Below, in pieces: positions 1 through 8,284 of a DNA stretch of 64,000 nt. The DNA comes from an uncultured Prevotellaceae bacterium. GTDB taxonomy: Bacteria > Bacteroidota > Bacteroidia > Bacteroidales > Bacteroidaceae. The stretch lies in assembly GCA_902780635.1 (NCBI GenBank), contig CACZGH010000002.1, positions 62,001-126,000 on the forward strand, given 5' to 3'. The position numbers and the translations under genes are program-made. Every line of letters starts with the position of its first letter. Positions within the stretch are counted from its first letter, which is position 1. Below the pieces are notes generated by a model. It had not been told where the DNA came from and did not search any database. It worked only from the letters and a program-made list of their open reading frames with translations.

Positions 1-360
1 GCACTGGTGATTCTCACTTCTGTCGGTGTGGGGCTTTACTCGCCGCTGTTGTGGTCGATGTATGCCGACGTGGCCGACTACGCCACAGAGAAAAACGGCA
101 CCTCCTCCACAGGACTCATTTTCTCGTCGGGCACCATGGCACAGAAGTTTGGCACCGCCATCTCCGGTTCTTTGGTGGCACTGTTCCTGGGCTTCTCTGG
201 CTTTATCTCAGGCACCGATCCCGACACGGGGCAGACAGTGATCACGATTACCAACGAGGAGTCTGTGCGCACCATGATTTGGTCGCTCTTCTCGCTCTTC
301 CCCGCTGCCATCATCGTCATTATGCTGTATCTCATCAAGCTCTATCCTATTAAGAAGTAG
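1..360 (+). CDS. Sugar/cation symporter of the MFS (GPH type), C-terminal part
   Basis: The reading frame is open from base 1, so the gene starts outside the window and only about the last 119 residues are present. The visible part has a cytoplasmic-loop motif MYADVADYATEKNGTSSTG followed by two hydrophobic segments (about residues 45-65 and 95-117 of the fragment). The D-Y-x-x-x-x-x-G loop is typical of the glycoside-pentoside-hexuronide:cation symporter family, which imports oligosaccharides, pentosides or hexuronides with H+ or Na+. The substrate cannot be told from this fragment. A strong hairpin with a T run follows 67 bases after the stop. Family assignment is fairly safe; the specific sugar is unknown. 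Confidence 0.75.
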   Translation, partial: ALVILTSVGVGLYSPLLWSMYADVADYATEKNGTSSTGLIFSSGTMAQKFGTAISGSLVALFLGFSGFISGTDPDTGQTVITITNEESVRTMIWSLFSLFPAAIIVIMLYLIKLYPIKK

Positions 361-426
361 CATCGATGATAGCCGGATGAATATACGAAAAGCGAAAGGC
401 GAACACTGAAAAGCTAAAAACGGAAA

Positions 427-470
427 CGCTCCCTGCCCCCCCTTAGTTAGAAGGCAGGGGGCGTTTTTTT
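427..470 (+). terminator. Rho-independent terminator after the transporter gene
   Basis: An 11-bp stem (CGCTCCCTGCC at 427-437 with GGCAGGGGGCG at 453-463, one G-T pair) is followed directly by seven T. It ends the transcript from the MFS gene. Its left arm and loop resemble the start of the REP-like elements at 57419-57600. Confidence 0.8.
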
Positions 471-514
471 CGCATCCTTTTCTTCTTTTTTTAGTCATTA
501 TTGTTTTTTTTGTT

Positions 515-522
515 TATTTTTG
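515..522 (+). promoter_or_regulatory. -7 box TATTTTTG for the DUF3332 gene
   Basis: TATTTTTG matches the Bacteroidota -7 consensus TAnnTTTG and lies 56 bases upstream of the chosen start codon. No good TTTG -33 element is seen at the usual spacing, so this is a moderate prediction. Confidence 0.4.
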
Positions 523-577
523 CAGACGAAAGACTTTTGTCATGCATTTTTTTATTAACCAAATATACCATTACGAA

Positions 578-1132
578 ATGAAAAAAGTCAGTTTAAAAGT
601 CATCGTATGCCTCCTTGCAGGCAGTGTCATGTTTAGTTCATGTATTGGCTCTTTCAGCCTGTTCAACAAATATGCCGCTTGGCAGAAAGACATGACCGAC
701 AATAAGTTTATCAATGCCATCGTGGGATTCTTCCTGATGCCTATCGTGGGTGGTATCACACTCTTCGTCGATGCCGTGATCCTCAACACGGTAGAGTTCT
801 GGAGCGGAGAGAACCCTGTAGCCGAAAATGTGGGCAAGACCCAGCATATCTTGGGCAGCGATGGCCTGCTCTATGCTGTGAAGACGCTGAAAAACGGCTA
901 CCGTATCACATCGCCCAATGGTCAGGTGGTGCTGCTCACCTATGACAAGAGCAACGACAGCTGGTCTGTGAGCCAGAATGGCGAGACCGTGGAACTGTTC
1001 CGTTTCAATGAGGATGGCAAGAGCATCAAAGTGAATGTCAATGGTGAGAGCCGCGACTTCACACTCAACGAGCAGGGTGTCAACGAGGCACAGATGGCAG
1101 CCTATGGCGACCGTTTCTTCGCTCTGAAGTAG
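578..1132 (+). CDS. DUF3332-family lipoprotein-like protein
   Basis: This 184-residue protein has a basic start (MKKVSLK), a hydrophobic stretch and a Cys at residue 22 (VMFSSC), which fits a lipoprotein signal or a signal peptide followed by a second hydrophobic segment (FINAIVGFFLMPIVGGITLFVDAVIL, about residues 48-75). The Cys-I-G-S-F-S-L-F-N-K stretch and the double-hydrophobic layout match proteins annotated as DUF3332, whose function is not known. The C-terminal half is polar and beta-rich (residues 85-184). I take the ATG at 578 as the start; an in-frame ATG at 542 would add 12 residues that do not look like a signal peptide. It has its own upstream terminator and promoter, so it is probably monocistronic. 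Confidence 0.65.
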   Translation: MKKVSLKVIVCLLAGSVMFSSCIGSFSLFNKYAAWQKDMTDNKFINAIVGFFLMPIVGGITLFVDAVILNTVEFWSGENPVAENVGKTQHILGSDGLLYAVKTLKNGYRITSPNGQVVLLTYDKSNDSWSVSQNGETVELFRFNEDGKSIKVNVNGESRDFTLNEQGVNEAQMAAYGDRFFALK

Positions 1133-1140
1133 TTTTTTAG

Positions 1141-1265
1141 TTGACAAGTGGATTCTTTAGTGGATGAGTAGACAAGTGGATGAGTAGACAAGTTGATACT
1201 TTAGTCGACAAGTCGACGAGTTGACAAGTAGACAAGTTGATACTTTAGTAGACAAGTAGATTGTA
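1141..1265 (+). repeat. Degenerate tandem repeat with GACAAGT core
   Basis: The unit is roughly TAGACAAGTnGATnn, with GACAAGT occurring eight times in about 120 bases, interspersed with ACTTTAG. It is non-coding and sits between the DUF3332 stop and trpB. Copies vary, so this is an old or slippage-prone array. A shorter relative lies downstream of trpB at 2870-2900. Confidence 0.75.
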
Positions 1266-1370
1266 GGGGTATTCTCTCACCACTTACTACTAATTACTAA
1301 TTATCAATTACTATTTATTCAAACCTCTCACCTCTTACCTCTTACCTCTTACCTCTTACCACTCACCACT
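1265..1370 (+). repeat. Pyrimidine-rich low-complexity repeat with four CCTCTTA units
   Basis: This completes the 368-base gap between DUF3332 and trpB. It opens with the block AGGGGTATTCTCTCACC (1265-1281), runs through ACTAATTACTAATTA-like sequence, and has four exact 7-base CCTCTTA units at 1331-1358. The same opening block recurs on the other side of trpB at 2906-2922, again followed by CTCTTACCTCT. No gene is seen here. Confidence 0.75.
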
Positions 1371-1452
1371 ATCTATTATACGACTTGATTGTTTTTTTTC
1401 GCTTTTCAGTCAAAAATCCGTTCAAAGTGTCACGTTTTTGAGCGGAAATGTG

Positions 1453-1460
1453 TAATTTTG
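1453..1460 (+). promoter_or_regulatory. -7 box TAATTTTG for trpB
   Basis: TAATTTTG fits TAnnTTTG and is 40 bases upstream of the trpB ATG. A TTTTTG run lies nearer (ending at 1440) than a normal -33 element would, so the -33 part is uncertain. Confidence 0.45.
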
Positions 1461-1500
1461 CAATCTGATTCGAAAAAAACAGTCATTAACACGAAAGATT

Positions 1501-2865
1501 ATGAGTAAACAGAAAAGATTCATTCTCCAGGAAAAAGACATTCCAACCAAGTGGTATAACATACAGGCTGAGATGCCCAACAAACCACTGCCGCCCATCC
1601 ATCCGGCCACCAAAAAGCCGTTGAAGGCCGAAGACCTGGCCTTCATCTTCAATCTCGAGTGCAGCCGTCAAGAGCTGGACGCTGAGCATGTGTGGATAGA
1701 CATCCCCGAGCCGGTGCTGGATATGTATAAGTATTATCGCTCCACGCCGTTGGTGCGCGCCTACGCCCTAGAAGAGGCACTGGGTACACCAGCGCATATT
1801 TATTTCAAGAATGAGAGTGTCAACCCACTCGGTTCGCACAAGGTCAACTCCGCTCTGCCGCAGTGTTACTACTGCAAACAAGAGGGTGTGACGAATGTGA
1901 CGACGGAGACAGGAGCCGGACAATGGGGCGCTGCCCTGAGTTATGCTGCCAAGGTGTTCGGCCTGGAGTGCGCTGTCTATCAGGTGAAGATTTCGATGCA
2001 GCAGAAACCATATCGCTCGTCAATCATGCGCACCTTTGGCTCCACTGTGGTGGGATCACCCTCGATGTCGACCCGCGCAGGTAAGGACATCATCACACGC
2101 GACCCGACGCACACGGGGTCACTCGGCACCGCCATCTCAGAGGCAGTAGAATTGGCATCGACCACTCCCAATTGTAAATACACCCTTGGCTCAGTGCTCA
2201 ACCACGTGTCGCTGCATCAGACCATCATCGGTTTGGAGGCAGAGAAGCAGATGGAGATGGCTGGGGAATATCCCGACATGGTGATTGCCTGCTTCGGTGG
2301 CGGTTCCAACTTCGGTGGCATCGCCTTCCCGTTTATGCGTCACAACTTCACAGGTGAGCGACACACAGAGTTCATCGCTGCTGAACCGGCCAGCTGTCCT
2401 AAGCTCACTCGCGGACGCTTTGAGTATGACTTCGGCGACGAGGCTGGCTACACACCGCTCCTGCCTATGTTTACCCTGGGTCACGACTTCAAGCCCGCCA
2501 ACATCCACGCTGGTGGTCTGCGCTATCATGGCGCTGGTATGATCGTCAGTCAGTTGATTAAGGACGGCTTTATGTATGGTGTCGACATCCCACAGTTGGA
2601 GACTTTCGAGGCTGGACTTCTTTTCAGTCGCACCGAGGGTATCATCCCGGCACCGGAGAGTTGTCACGCCATCGCAGCCACCATCCGCGAAGCATTGAAA
2701 TGCAAAGAGACGGGCGAGGAGAAGGTGATCCTCTTCAACCTGAGTGGCCACGGACTCATCGACATGTCAGCCTACGATCAGTATATCAACGGCGACCTGC
2801 GCAACTACCAGCTCACAGACGAGGATCTGGAGAAAGGTCTTGCACGTGTGCCGCATATTATTTAG
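1501..2865 (+). CDS. trpB: Tryptophan synthase beta chain, TrpB2 type
   Basis: A PLP enzyme of 454 residues that condenses indole with serine to form tryptophan. The PLP-binding lysine is K114 in LGSHKVNSA, the catalytic loop is ETGAGQWG (136-143), and a glycine-rich cofactor phosphate loop CFGGGSNFGG lies near residues 265-275. The long N-terminus (WYNIQAEMP...) and overall length are those of the TrpB2 group, which is about 50 residues longer than ordinary TrpB (about 400) and often occurs without a neighbouring trpA. No trpA or other trp gene is adjacent here, so it may act as a stand-alone indole-salvage enzyme. It is a monocistronic unit: promoter at 1453, strong hairpin terminator at 2954-3008. 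Related repeats flank it on both sides. Confidence 0.92.
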   Translation: MSKQKRFILQEKDIPTKWYNIQAEMPNKPLPPIHPATKKPLKAEDLAFIFNLECSRQELDAEHVWIDIPEPVLDMYKYYRSTPLVRAYALEEALGTPAHIYFKNESVNPLGSHKVNSALPQCYYCKQEGVTNVTTETGAGQWGAALSYAAKVFGLECAVYQVKISMQQKPYRSSIMRTFGSTVVGSPSMSTRAGKDIITRDPTHTGSLGTAISEAVELASTTPNCKYTLGSVLNHVSLHQTIIGLEAEKQMEMAGEYPDMVIACFGGGSNFGGIAFPFMRHNFTGERHTEFIAAEPASCPKLTRGRFEYDFGDEAGYTPLLPMFTLGHDFKPANIHAGGLRYHGAGMIVSQLIKDGFMYGVDIPQLETFEAGLLFSRTEGIIPAPESCHAIAATIREALKCKETGEEKVILFNLSGHGLIDMSAYDQYINGDLRNYQLTDEDLEKGLARVPHII

Positions 2866-2869
2866 TGAT

Positions 2870-2950
2870 CAGACAAGTTGCTTGTTTAGTAAACGAGTTG
2901 ATTGCAGGGGTATTCTCTCACCTCTTACCTCTCACTTCTCACCTCTAATC
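2870..2950 (+). repeat. Second copy of the trpB-flanking low-complexity repeat
   Basis: A GACAAGTTG-like start, then the 17-base block AGGGGTATTCTCTCACC (2906-2922), identical to 1265-1281, then CTCTTACCTCTCACTTCTC. Together with the terminator and promoter below, it accounts for the 309-base gap before the pectate lyase gene. Confidence 0.7.
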
Positions 2951-2953
2951 TAA

Positions 2954-3008
2954 ATAAAAGAAGCGGGGGCTCCGTTTGCAGTGCAAACAAAGCCCCCGCT
3001 TCTTTTAT
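2954..3008. terminator. Perfect 18-bp hairpin with nested hairpin, bidirectional-type terminator
   Basis: ATAAAAGAAGCGGGGGCT (2954-2971) is exactly complementary to 2991-3008. The loop itself contains a second inverted repeat, GTTTGCA with TGCAAAC. The A-rich left flank and T-rich right flank let it work on either strand; it ends trpB. Confidence 0.85.
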
Positions 3009-3134
3009 TGTATAGACATTCATGGCCATTCTCGTCTGAGGAAGATCTTAGGAAAAAATGCAAAAACTCAAACGTTTGCGTGTAAAAAAAGGCAAAAACG
3101 AGGCCGAGGAATTCCATCTTTGACAAATAATCAT

Positions 3135-3142
3135 TATATTTG
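3135..3142 (+). promoter_or_regulatory. -7 box TATATTTG for the pectate lyase gene
   Basis: A perfect TAnnTTTG match, 33-39 bases upstream of the start codon. The nearest upstream TTTG (3119-3122) is only 12 bases away, short for a -33 element. Confidence 0.5.
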
Positions 3143-3174
3143 CTTGCTAATAGAATGACGAACCCCGAAAAGCG

Positions 3175-5463
3175 ATGACCATGATGAAGAGAAATATGAT
3201 GACCCTGCTGCTCTGCCTGCTCTGGCTCACGAGTATGACCACTGTGCACGCCCAGGACGGAGTGGTCAGCAACCATGGAGTGGAGATCACCGAAGCCAAA
3301 GGCTGGAATGAGTCAGCTTACGTGAAATGGAACCTCTTTGAGGGTGCCACTACTTACCACGTCTATGTGAAAGGCGGTAGCATGGGCAGCACCTACACCA
3401 GGATAGACGAAGCACTGGTGCGCGACTACGGCACTTATGGGCGTGCCGACGTGGTGGGACTGCGTGCCGCCACAGACTATGCGCTGAAGGTGGTGCCCGT
3501 AATCGGTGAGACAGAAGATGAGAGCAAGGCCAGCTATGCCACCGGCATTCATGTGGCCGCCTACAACCGTGAAGGGTTTGCCCACTTCCAGTACTCGGGC
3601 GTGGGAGCCTACAACGACGACGGCACATTGAAAGACGGTGCACGTGTGCTCTACGTGACACAATACACGGCAAAGAAGGTGACCTGCTCCGTCATCACCA
3701 ACAGCAAGGGTGGCACCACCACCTGCACGGGACTGCAGACCATCCTCGACGCTTATCAGAAAGGTTATGACACGACACCCCTCGCCATCCGGCTGATAGG
3801 TAAAATCTCGCTCTCTGACCTCGACCATATCTCTAGTTCGGAGGAGGGACTGCAGATCAAAGGAAATGCTGGTTACAACGAGATGAACATCACCCTTGAG
3901 GGCATCGGCGACGACGCCACCCTCAGCGGACTGGGTCTTCTCGTCCGCAACTGCCGCAGTGTGGAGTTACGCAACTTCGCCATCATGCTGTGTATGGACG
4001 ACGCCGTGTCACTCGACACGAAAAACAGCCACATCTGGGTGCATCACCTCGACTTGTTCTATGGACAGACAGGGAAGGACGCTGACCAGGTGAAGGGCGA
4101 TGGCACTGTGGACCTGAAGGCCGGCACGAAATATGTGACCACCGCCTACTGCCGCTTCTGGGACACCGGCAAATCCTCGCTCTGCGGCATGGGAGGCGAT
4201 GAAGCCAATTACATCACCTACCACCACAACTGGTTCGATCACTCCGACTCGCGTCATCCGCGTATCCGCAGCATGAGCGTGCATGTGTGGAACAACTACT
4301 TCGACGGTGTGGCAAAATATGGTGTGGGAGCCACTACGGGCGCGAGCGCCTTCGTAGAGAACAATTACTACCGCAACATCAAATACCCGATGCTCATCTC
4401 CATGCAGGGTAGTGACATCATCAACGGAAAGGGCACCTTCTCTGGTGAGGACGGCGGCATCATCAAGAGCTACGGTAATGTGTTCGCCGAGCGTAGCAGC
4501 AAGTTCCGCTATGTCACCTACCAGCAGAACCAAACAGAGTTTGACGCCTGGGAGGCTGCCAACCGTGATGACCAAGTGCCAGCCACAGTGAAAGCCAAGC
4601 AGGGTGGAACGAGCTATGACAACTTTGACACCAACTCTGCGCTGATGTATGACTACACCCCAGAGGCCGCCGCTGACGTGCCCGCAACCGTCAAAGGATG
4701 GTATGGCGCAGGACGTATGGGACACGGTGACTTCACTTGGGATTTCTCCGGCAAAGACGCTAACGACGCCTTGGACGACGACCTGAAGGCGGCTCTCGTC
4801 AACTACACCTCGGCGCTTGTGGGCATTTTCGGTGCTGAGAACCAGCCAGACGATCCGGGTGATAACCCCGGTGATGATCCCGGTGACGACCCTGGCCAGG
4901 GTGGATCCATCTCCACTGCTCTGGAGTGCCATTTCCAGGACATGAAACCATCGAGCGACTTCTTCGAGGTGAAGGGCAATTACTCTGACAGCAAAGGCTC
5001 TGCCACCGTCAATGGCGTGACCTATACAGTATGCCTGAAAATTGAGACTTCTACCTCAGTGAAGTTCACCACCGACCGTGAGATGATACTCAAACTCGTC
5101 TTCGGCTCCAACGACACGAAATACGACATCAAGATAGACGGCGTAGCCTATCAGGGCGCAGCTGACAACGGTTCGTCGGGCCAGGGCACGCTGACGCACA
5201 CACTGCCCGCCGGTGCTCATGAGTTGACCAAGAAGAGCACTGGCAATCTCTTCTATATCTCGCTGTCTGTGGAAAACCAAAGTCTGATGGGAGATGCCAA
5301 TGGCGACGGTATTGTCGACATTTCTGATGTGCTGTGTATAGTGGATTATATCCTTGGCAAGAAGGTGGAGAAATTCGATTCCTCAGCCGCTGACCTCAAT
5401 GCAGATCACATCATCGACATCACTGATGTTCTGTCTGTCGTTGATGTGATATTAGGAAAATAA
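3175..5463 (+). CDS. Secreted pectate lyase (PL1) with Fn3-like and dockerin domains
   Basis: A 762-residue exported enzyme expected to cleave polygalacturonate by beta-elimination. Order: signal peptide (1-27, ending VHAQ), Fn3-like domain (about 30-130), PL1 parallel beta-helix (about 140-500), Asp/Pro/Gly-rich linker (about 560-580), beta-rich domain (585-700), then a two-repeat dockerin at the C-terminus (about 705-762). The PL1 signature RxPxxR is R360-H-P-R-I-R365, with R360 the expected catalytic arginine; upstream stand WVHHLDL and DQVKGDGTVDLKAG, matching Ca-site and helix motifs. Dockerin repeats GDANGDGIVDISDVL and ADLNADHIIDITDVL carry spaced D/N residues for Ca2+. The start may be the ATG at 3175, 3181 or 3184. 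The next gene, convergent and 25 bases away, encodes a free dockerin very like this one. Confidence 0.9.
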   Translation: MTMMKRNMMTLLLCLLWLTSMTTVHAQDGVVSNHGVEITEAKGWNESAYVKWNLFEGATTYHVYVKGGSMGSTYTRIDEALVRDYGTYGRADVVGLRAATDYALKVVPVIGETEDESKASYATGIHVAAYNREGFAHFQYSGVGAYNDDGTLKDGARVLYVTQYTAKKVTCSVITNSKGGTTTCTGLQTILDAYQKGYDTTPLAIRLIGKISLSDLDHISSSEEGLQIKGNAGYNEMNITLEGIGDDATLSGLGLLVRNCRSVELRNFAIMLCMDDAVSLDTKNSHIWVHHLDLFYGQTGKDADQVKGDGTVDLKAGTKYVTTAYCRFWDTGKSSLCGMGGDEANYITYHHNWFDHSDSRHPRIRSMSVHVWNNYFDGVAKYGVGATTGASAFVENNYYRNIKYPMLISMQGSDIINGKGTFSGEDGGIIKSYGNVFAERSSKFRYVTYQQNQTEFDAWEAANRDDQVPATVKAKQGGTSYDNFDTNSALMYDYTPEAAADVPATVKGWYGAGRMGHGDFTWDFSGKDANDALDDDLKAALVNYTSALVGIFGAENQPDDPGDNPGDDPGDDPGQGGSISTALECHFQDMKPSSDFFEVKGNYSDSKGSATVNGVTYTVCLKIETSTSVKFTTDREMILKLVFGSNDTKYDIKIDGVAYQGAADNGSSGQGTLTHTLPAGAHELTKKSTGNLFYISLSVENQSLMGDANGDGIVDISDVLCIVDYILGKKVEKFDSSAADLNADHIIDITDVLSVVDVILGK

Positions 5464-5488
5464 TAAGAATTGGCGCAAATATTGGTCG

Positions 5489-5875
5489 TCAAACACCTGT
5501 GCCAGGGTCTCCGCCCTCTAGATGGTCAGTGGGGAGTGAGGGATTGTCAGGGTCGCTGACAGGTCTTCCGAGGATGATATCTACAATGATGAGCACATCT
5601 GTGATGTCGATGGTCTGGTCGTTGTTCAAGTCAGCAGATTCAACGTTAAAATCTTTGACTGTTTTGCCAAGGATATAGTCTACCGTACACAAAACATCAG
5701 AGATATCTATGACGCCGTTGGAGTTGACATCCCCTTTGAGAGTTGTTGTAGGTGCTTTTTTAGGCGAGAGTGGGTCGCCGTCATTGGTCATTGCACCCAT
5801 GTTGCCACAGTAGAGGGCAAGCACGATCATCGTGAGAAAGGTTTTAAAAGGGATGCTTGTCATTGTATCGGTCAT
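5489..5875 (-). CDS. Small secreted stand-alone dockerin protein
   Basis: A 128-residue protein with a signal peptide (about 1-29), a short linker, one two-repeat dockerin (about 47-105: GDVNSNGVIDISDVL ... ADLNNDQTIDITDVL) and a Pro/Asp/Gly-rich tail to the end. Both repeats keep the Ca2+-binding pattern. The stretch DISDVLCTVDYILGKTV is identical at 15 of 17 positions to the pectate lyase dockerin. There is no catalytic domain. The tail resembles the inter-domain linker of the lyase, so the gene could be the front of a once larger protein cut off by the convergent lyase gene, or a real small partner or competitor. Start choice between 5875 and 5863 is open. Confidence 0.7.
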   Translation of the reverse strand: MTDTMTSIPFKTFLTMIVLALYCGNMGAMTNDGDPLSPKKAPTTTLKGDVNSNGVIDISDVLCTVDYILGKTVKDFNVESADLNNDQTIDITDVLIIVDIILGRPVSDPDNPSLPTDHLEGGDPGTGV

Positions 5876-5885
5876 TATTAGATTA

Positions 5886-5893
5886 CAAAATTA
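5886..5893 (-). promoter_or_regulatory. -7 box TAATTTTG for the stand-alone dockerin gene
   Basis: Read on the minus strand, 5893 to 5886 is TAATTTTG, just upstream of the start codon. Close spacing suggests a very short leader or use of the downstream ATG at 5863. The rest of the gap to 6180 shows nothing I can identify. Confidence 0.4.
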
Positions 5894-6183
5894 CCTCTTT
5901 TTTGTGGATTGTGGTAGGCAAAGCGGGAAATTAACTTTTTTTAAAGATTACTGGTTTGGGGGATTGCGGAAATGATCCAGAAAAGACGAAATGTTCGGAA
6001 ACTGTATCTGTTTTCAAACATGAGCATGATTGGATTCCGACACAAACAAAAAAACGAAAAGGACGAAAACCCATTTGCTTCTCTTTGACATAATTGTTCG
6101 TGAGTGTCTTTAAACCGATGTGGCCATTTGTGGTTGTTGAAGGAGGTTCGTGCCAAACGTCAAAATGAAAGGGAATAGAAAAT

Positions 6184-6215
6184 TTTGGTGGGTTCGTGGA
6201 ATTTGTGTACATTTG
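6184..6215 (+). promoter_or_regulatory. Bacteroidota-type promoter for the GH97 gene
   Basis: TTTG at 6184-6187, 20 bases, then TACATTTG at 6208-6215: both elements at the expected spacing. The predicted transcription start (about 6222) lies almost on the first ATG (6224), which favours translation from 6236 or 6245. Confidence 0.65.
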
Positions 6216-6223
6216 CATCAAAG

Positions 6224-8212
6224 ATGAACAAGACAATGGAAAATATGAAGAAAACTATTTTGTTTGCGTTGTTTTTCCTTGCGCCATTGATGGTGGCGGA
6301 GGCAGAACATACCGTCGTCTCACCAGACGGTAAACTCACAGTGACTATTCAGATGACCGGAGGCAAGGCATTCTATCATGTGGACTATGACGGACATGAG
6401 ATGATAAAGAACTCTGCACTCGGTTTTGTGTCCAACATCGGCGATTTCTCCAAGGAGTTGAGAGAGGTGTCATCTAAGACAGGGCAGGTAGACAAAACGT
6501 ATCAGATGGCCCAGGCCAAGGCTTCGGAGATCACATACCATGCCAATCAGCTGGAGGTGACCTATCAGAATTCGAAAGACCAGACGATGAGTGTGATTTT
6601 TCAGGTCTCTGATCATGATGTGGCCTTCCGCTATACCATCCCACGTCAGAAAGATGACAACCCCAAGTGTGCTGTCATCTACCGAGAAGTGAGTGCGTTT
6701 GATTTTCCTGATGTCACTACTACCTTCCTTTGTCCGCAGATCGGACCGATGACCGGCTGGGAGCGCACGAAACCCTCCTACGAAGAGGAGTACACCGCCG
6801 ATGTTCCGATGGCCACCAAGTCGCAGTTTGGTCTGGGCTACACCTTCCCCTGCCTGTTCCGTATTGGAAGCGAGGGCTGGGTGCTGGTGGGCGAGACCGG
6901 TGTGTCAAGCGCCTATTGCGCATCACGTCTGAGCGACTATGAGGCCGGCAAGGGTTACACCATCGCCTTCCCCGAGAAGGGAGAGTACAACGGTTTTGGC
7001 AGTGAGTTTGCCGCCATCTCCCTGCCTGGCGCCACCCCTTGGCGCACCATCACCGTGGGCACTACGCTTAAGCCTATCGTAGAGACCACCATCGCTTATG
7101 ATGTGGTGGACCCCGTATATGAGGCAACGGCACCGTTTCAGCCGGGACGCTATACTTGGAGCTGGCTCATTTGGCAGGACAACTCAATCAATTATGATGA
7201 TCAGGTGAAGTTTATCGACCTGGCCTCGGAGATGGGATTTGAGTTTTGTCTGGTGGACAACTGGTGGGACCGGAATATCGGACGAGAGCGGATGGCGCAA
7301 TTGTCGCGCTATGCGCAGTCGAAGAATGTGAAGCTGATGCTGTGGTACAACTCCAATGGTTTTGCCAACGATGCCCCACAGACCCCGCGCGACCGTATGT
7401 CGACTGCCTACGCTCGCGACCGTGAGATGAAATGGCTGCAGAGTATCGGTGCTGCCGGCATCAAGGTAGATTTCTTCGGCAGTGATAAGCAGGAGACGAT
7501 GCGGCTCTATGAAGACATCCTGGCCGATGCCAACCGCTATGGTCTGCAAGTGATCTTCCATGGCTGCACGATGCCACGCGGCTGGGAGCGTATGTATCCC
7601 AACTATGTGGCGAGTGAGGCTGCACTGGCCTCAGAGAATGTGTACTTCACACAGCACCATTGTGACAAGGAAGGTTTCGAACTGACGATGCACCCCTTCT
7701 CACGCAATGCCATGGGCGCTTTTGACTGGGGCGGCGTGATCATGAACCGCCGTATGAGCAAGGACAATGCCAGTCGTAACTACCGCCGCACATCGGACAC
7801 CTTTGAGATGGCGTCAGGTATCGTGATACAGACGGCTGTCAACTGTGTGGCTATGCAGCCCAACAACCTGACAGAGTTGCAGCCGTTTGAGTTGGACTTC
7901 CTGCGCGGCATGCCCACGACCTGGGACGAGACCCGCTTCATCGACGGCTATCCCACCCGGTATGTGGTGCTGGCCCGCCGTCATGGCTCAGATTGGTATG
8001 TGGCAGGTCTGAATGGAACGAATGAGGTGATGAACTTGACACTCGACTTGCCCATGTTTGCCGGACAGACTGTGAGCTACTATACCGACCGCCCTGCCGC
8101 CAAGGTGGAGAACGCACTGCCGGAGCCGGAGTTGCGCACGCTTAAGGTGGACAAAAAAGGCCGGGCGAAGGTGACCCTTCAATCGATGGGAGGAATGGTC
8201 ATGAAGAAATGA
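6224..8212 (+). CDS. Glycoside hydrolase family 97 (alpha-glucosidase/alpha-galactosidase type)
   Basis: About 662 residues, exported through an N-terminal signal peptide (MKKTILFALFFLAPLMVAEAE). The N-terminal beta-sandwich (residues about 25-275) with SPDGKLTVTI and the (beta/alpha)8 barrel starting near YTWSWLIWQDNSINYDDQ (about 310) are those of GH97, the family of SusB. GIKVDFFGSDKQ (about 412-423) places an Asp (D416) where retaining GH97 enzymes have their nucleophile; a glutamate base pair as in inverting SusB was not checked by alignment, so alpha-glucosidase versus alpha-galactosidase is open. Three in-frame ATGs compete as start (6224, 6236, 6245); the promoter position favours the later two. 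It is probably the first gene of a unit with the BASS-like transporter and SGNH hydrolase. Confidence 0.88.
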   Translation: MNKTMENMKKTILFALFFLAPLMVAEAEHTVVSPDGKLTVTIQMTGGKAFYHVDYDGHEMIKNSALGFVSNIGDFSKELREVSSKTGQVDKTYQMAQAKASEITYHANQLEVTYQNSKDQTMSVIFQVSDHDVAFRYTIPRQKDDNPKCAVIYREVSAFDFPDVTTTFLCPQIGPMTGWERTKPSYEEEYTADVPMATKSQFGLGYTFPCLFRIGSEGWVLVGETGVSSAYCASRLSDYEAGKGYTIAFPEKGEYNGFGSEFAAISLPGATPWRTITVGTTLKPIVETTIAYDVVDPVYEATAPFQPGRYTWSWLIWQDNSINYDDQVKFIDLASEMGFEFCLVDNWWDRNIGRERMAQLSRYAQSKNVKLMLWYNSNGFANDAPQTPRDRMSTAYARDREMKWLQSIGAAGIKVDFFGSDKQETMRLYEDILADANRYGLQVIFHGCTMPRGWERMYPNYVASEAALASENVYFTQHHCDKEGFELTMHPFSRNAMGAFDWGGVIMNRRMSKDNASRNYRRTSDTFEMASGIVIQTAVNCVAMQPNNLTELQPFELDFLRGMPTTWDETRFIDGYPTRYVVLARRHGSDWYVAGLNGTNEVMNLTLDLPMFAGQTVSYYTDRPAAKVENALPEPELRTLKVDKKGRAKVTLQSMGGMVMKK

Positions 8213-8284
8213 AAGATGAAAAATGAAAGATGAAAAATGAAAGATGAAGATGAAAAGATGAGGGATGAGTAGATGAAAGATGAG
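8213..8284 (+). repeat. GAAAGATGAAAAAT micro-repeat between GH97 and the transporter
   Basis: Purine-rich tandem copies of (G)AAAGATGA and AAAAATGA fill the whole gap and run into the start codon of the next gene. Relatives occur at 9994-10044 and, inverted, at 10104-10170. Confidence 0.7.

Noticed and set aside
1141..1358. Possible CRISPR array
   Set aside because: Units are too short and merge into each other; there are no unique spacers and no cas genes.
4009..4932. Long minus-strand open frame opposite the pectate lyase gene
   Set aside because: It mirrors the codon structure of the lyase, has no recognisable domain or signal and lies wholly inside a sound gene.
5931..6236. Minus-strand frame of about 100 codons in the dockerin-GH97 gap
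   Set aside because: It runs across the GH97 promoter, has odd composition and no recognisable protein feature.
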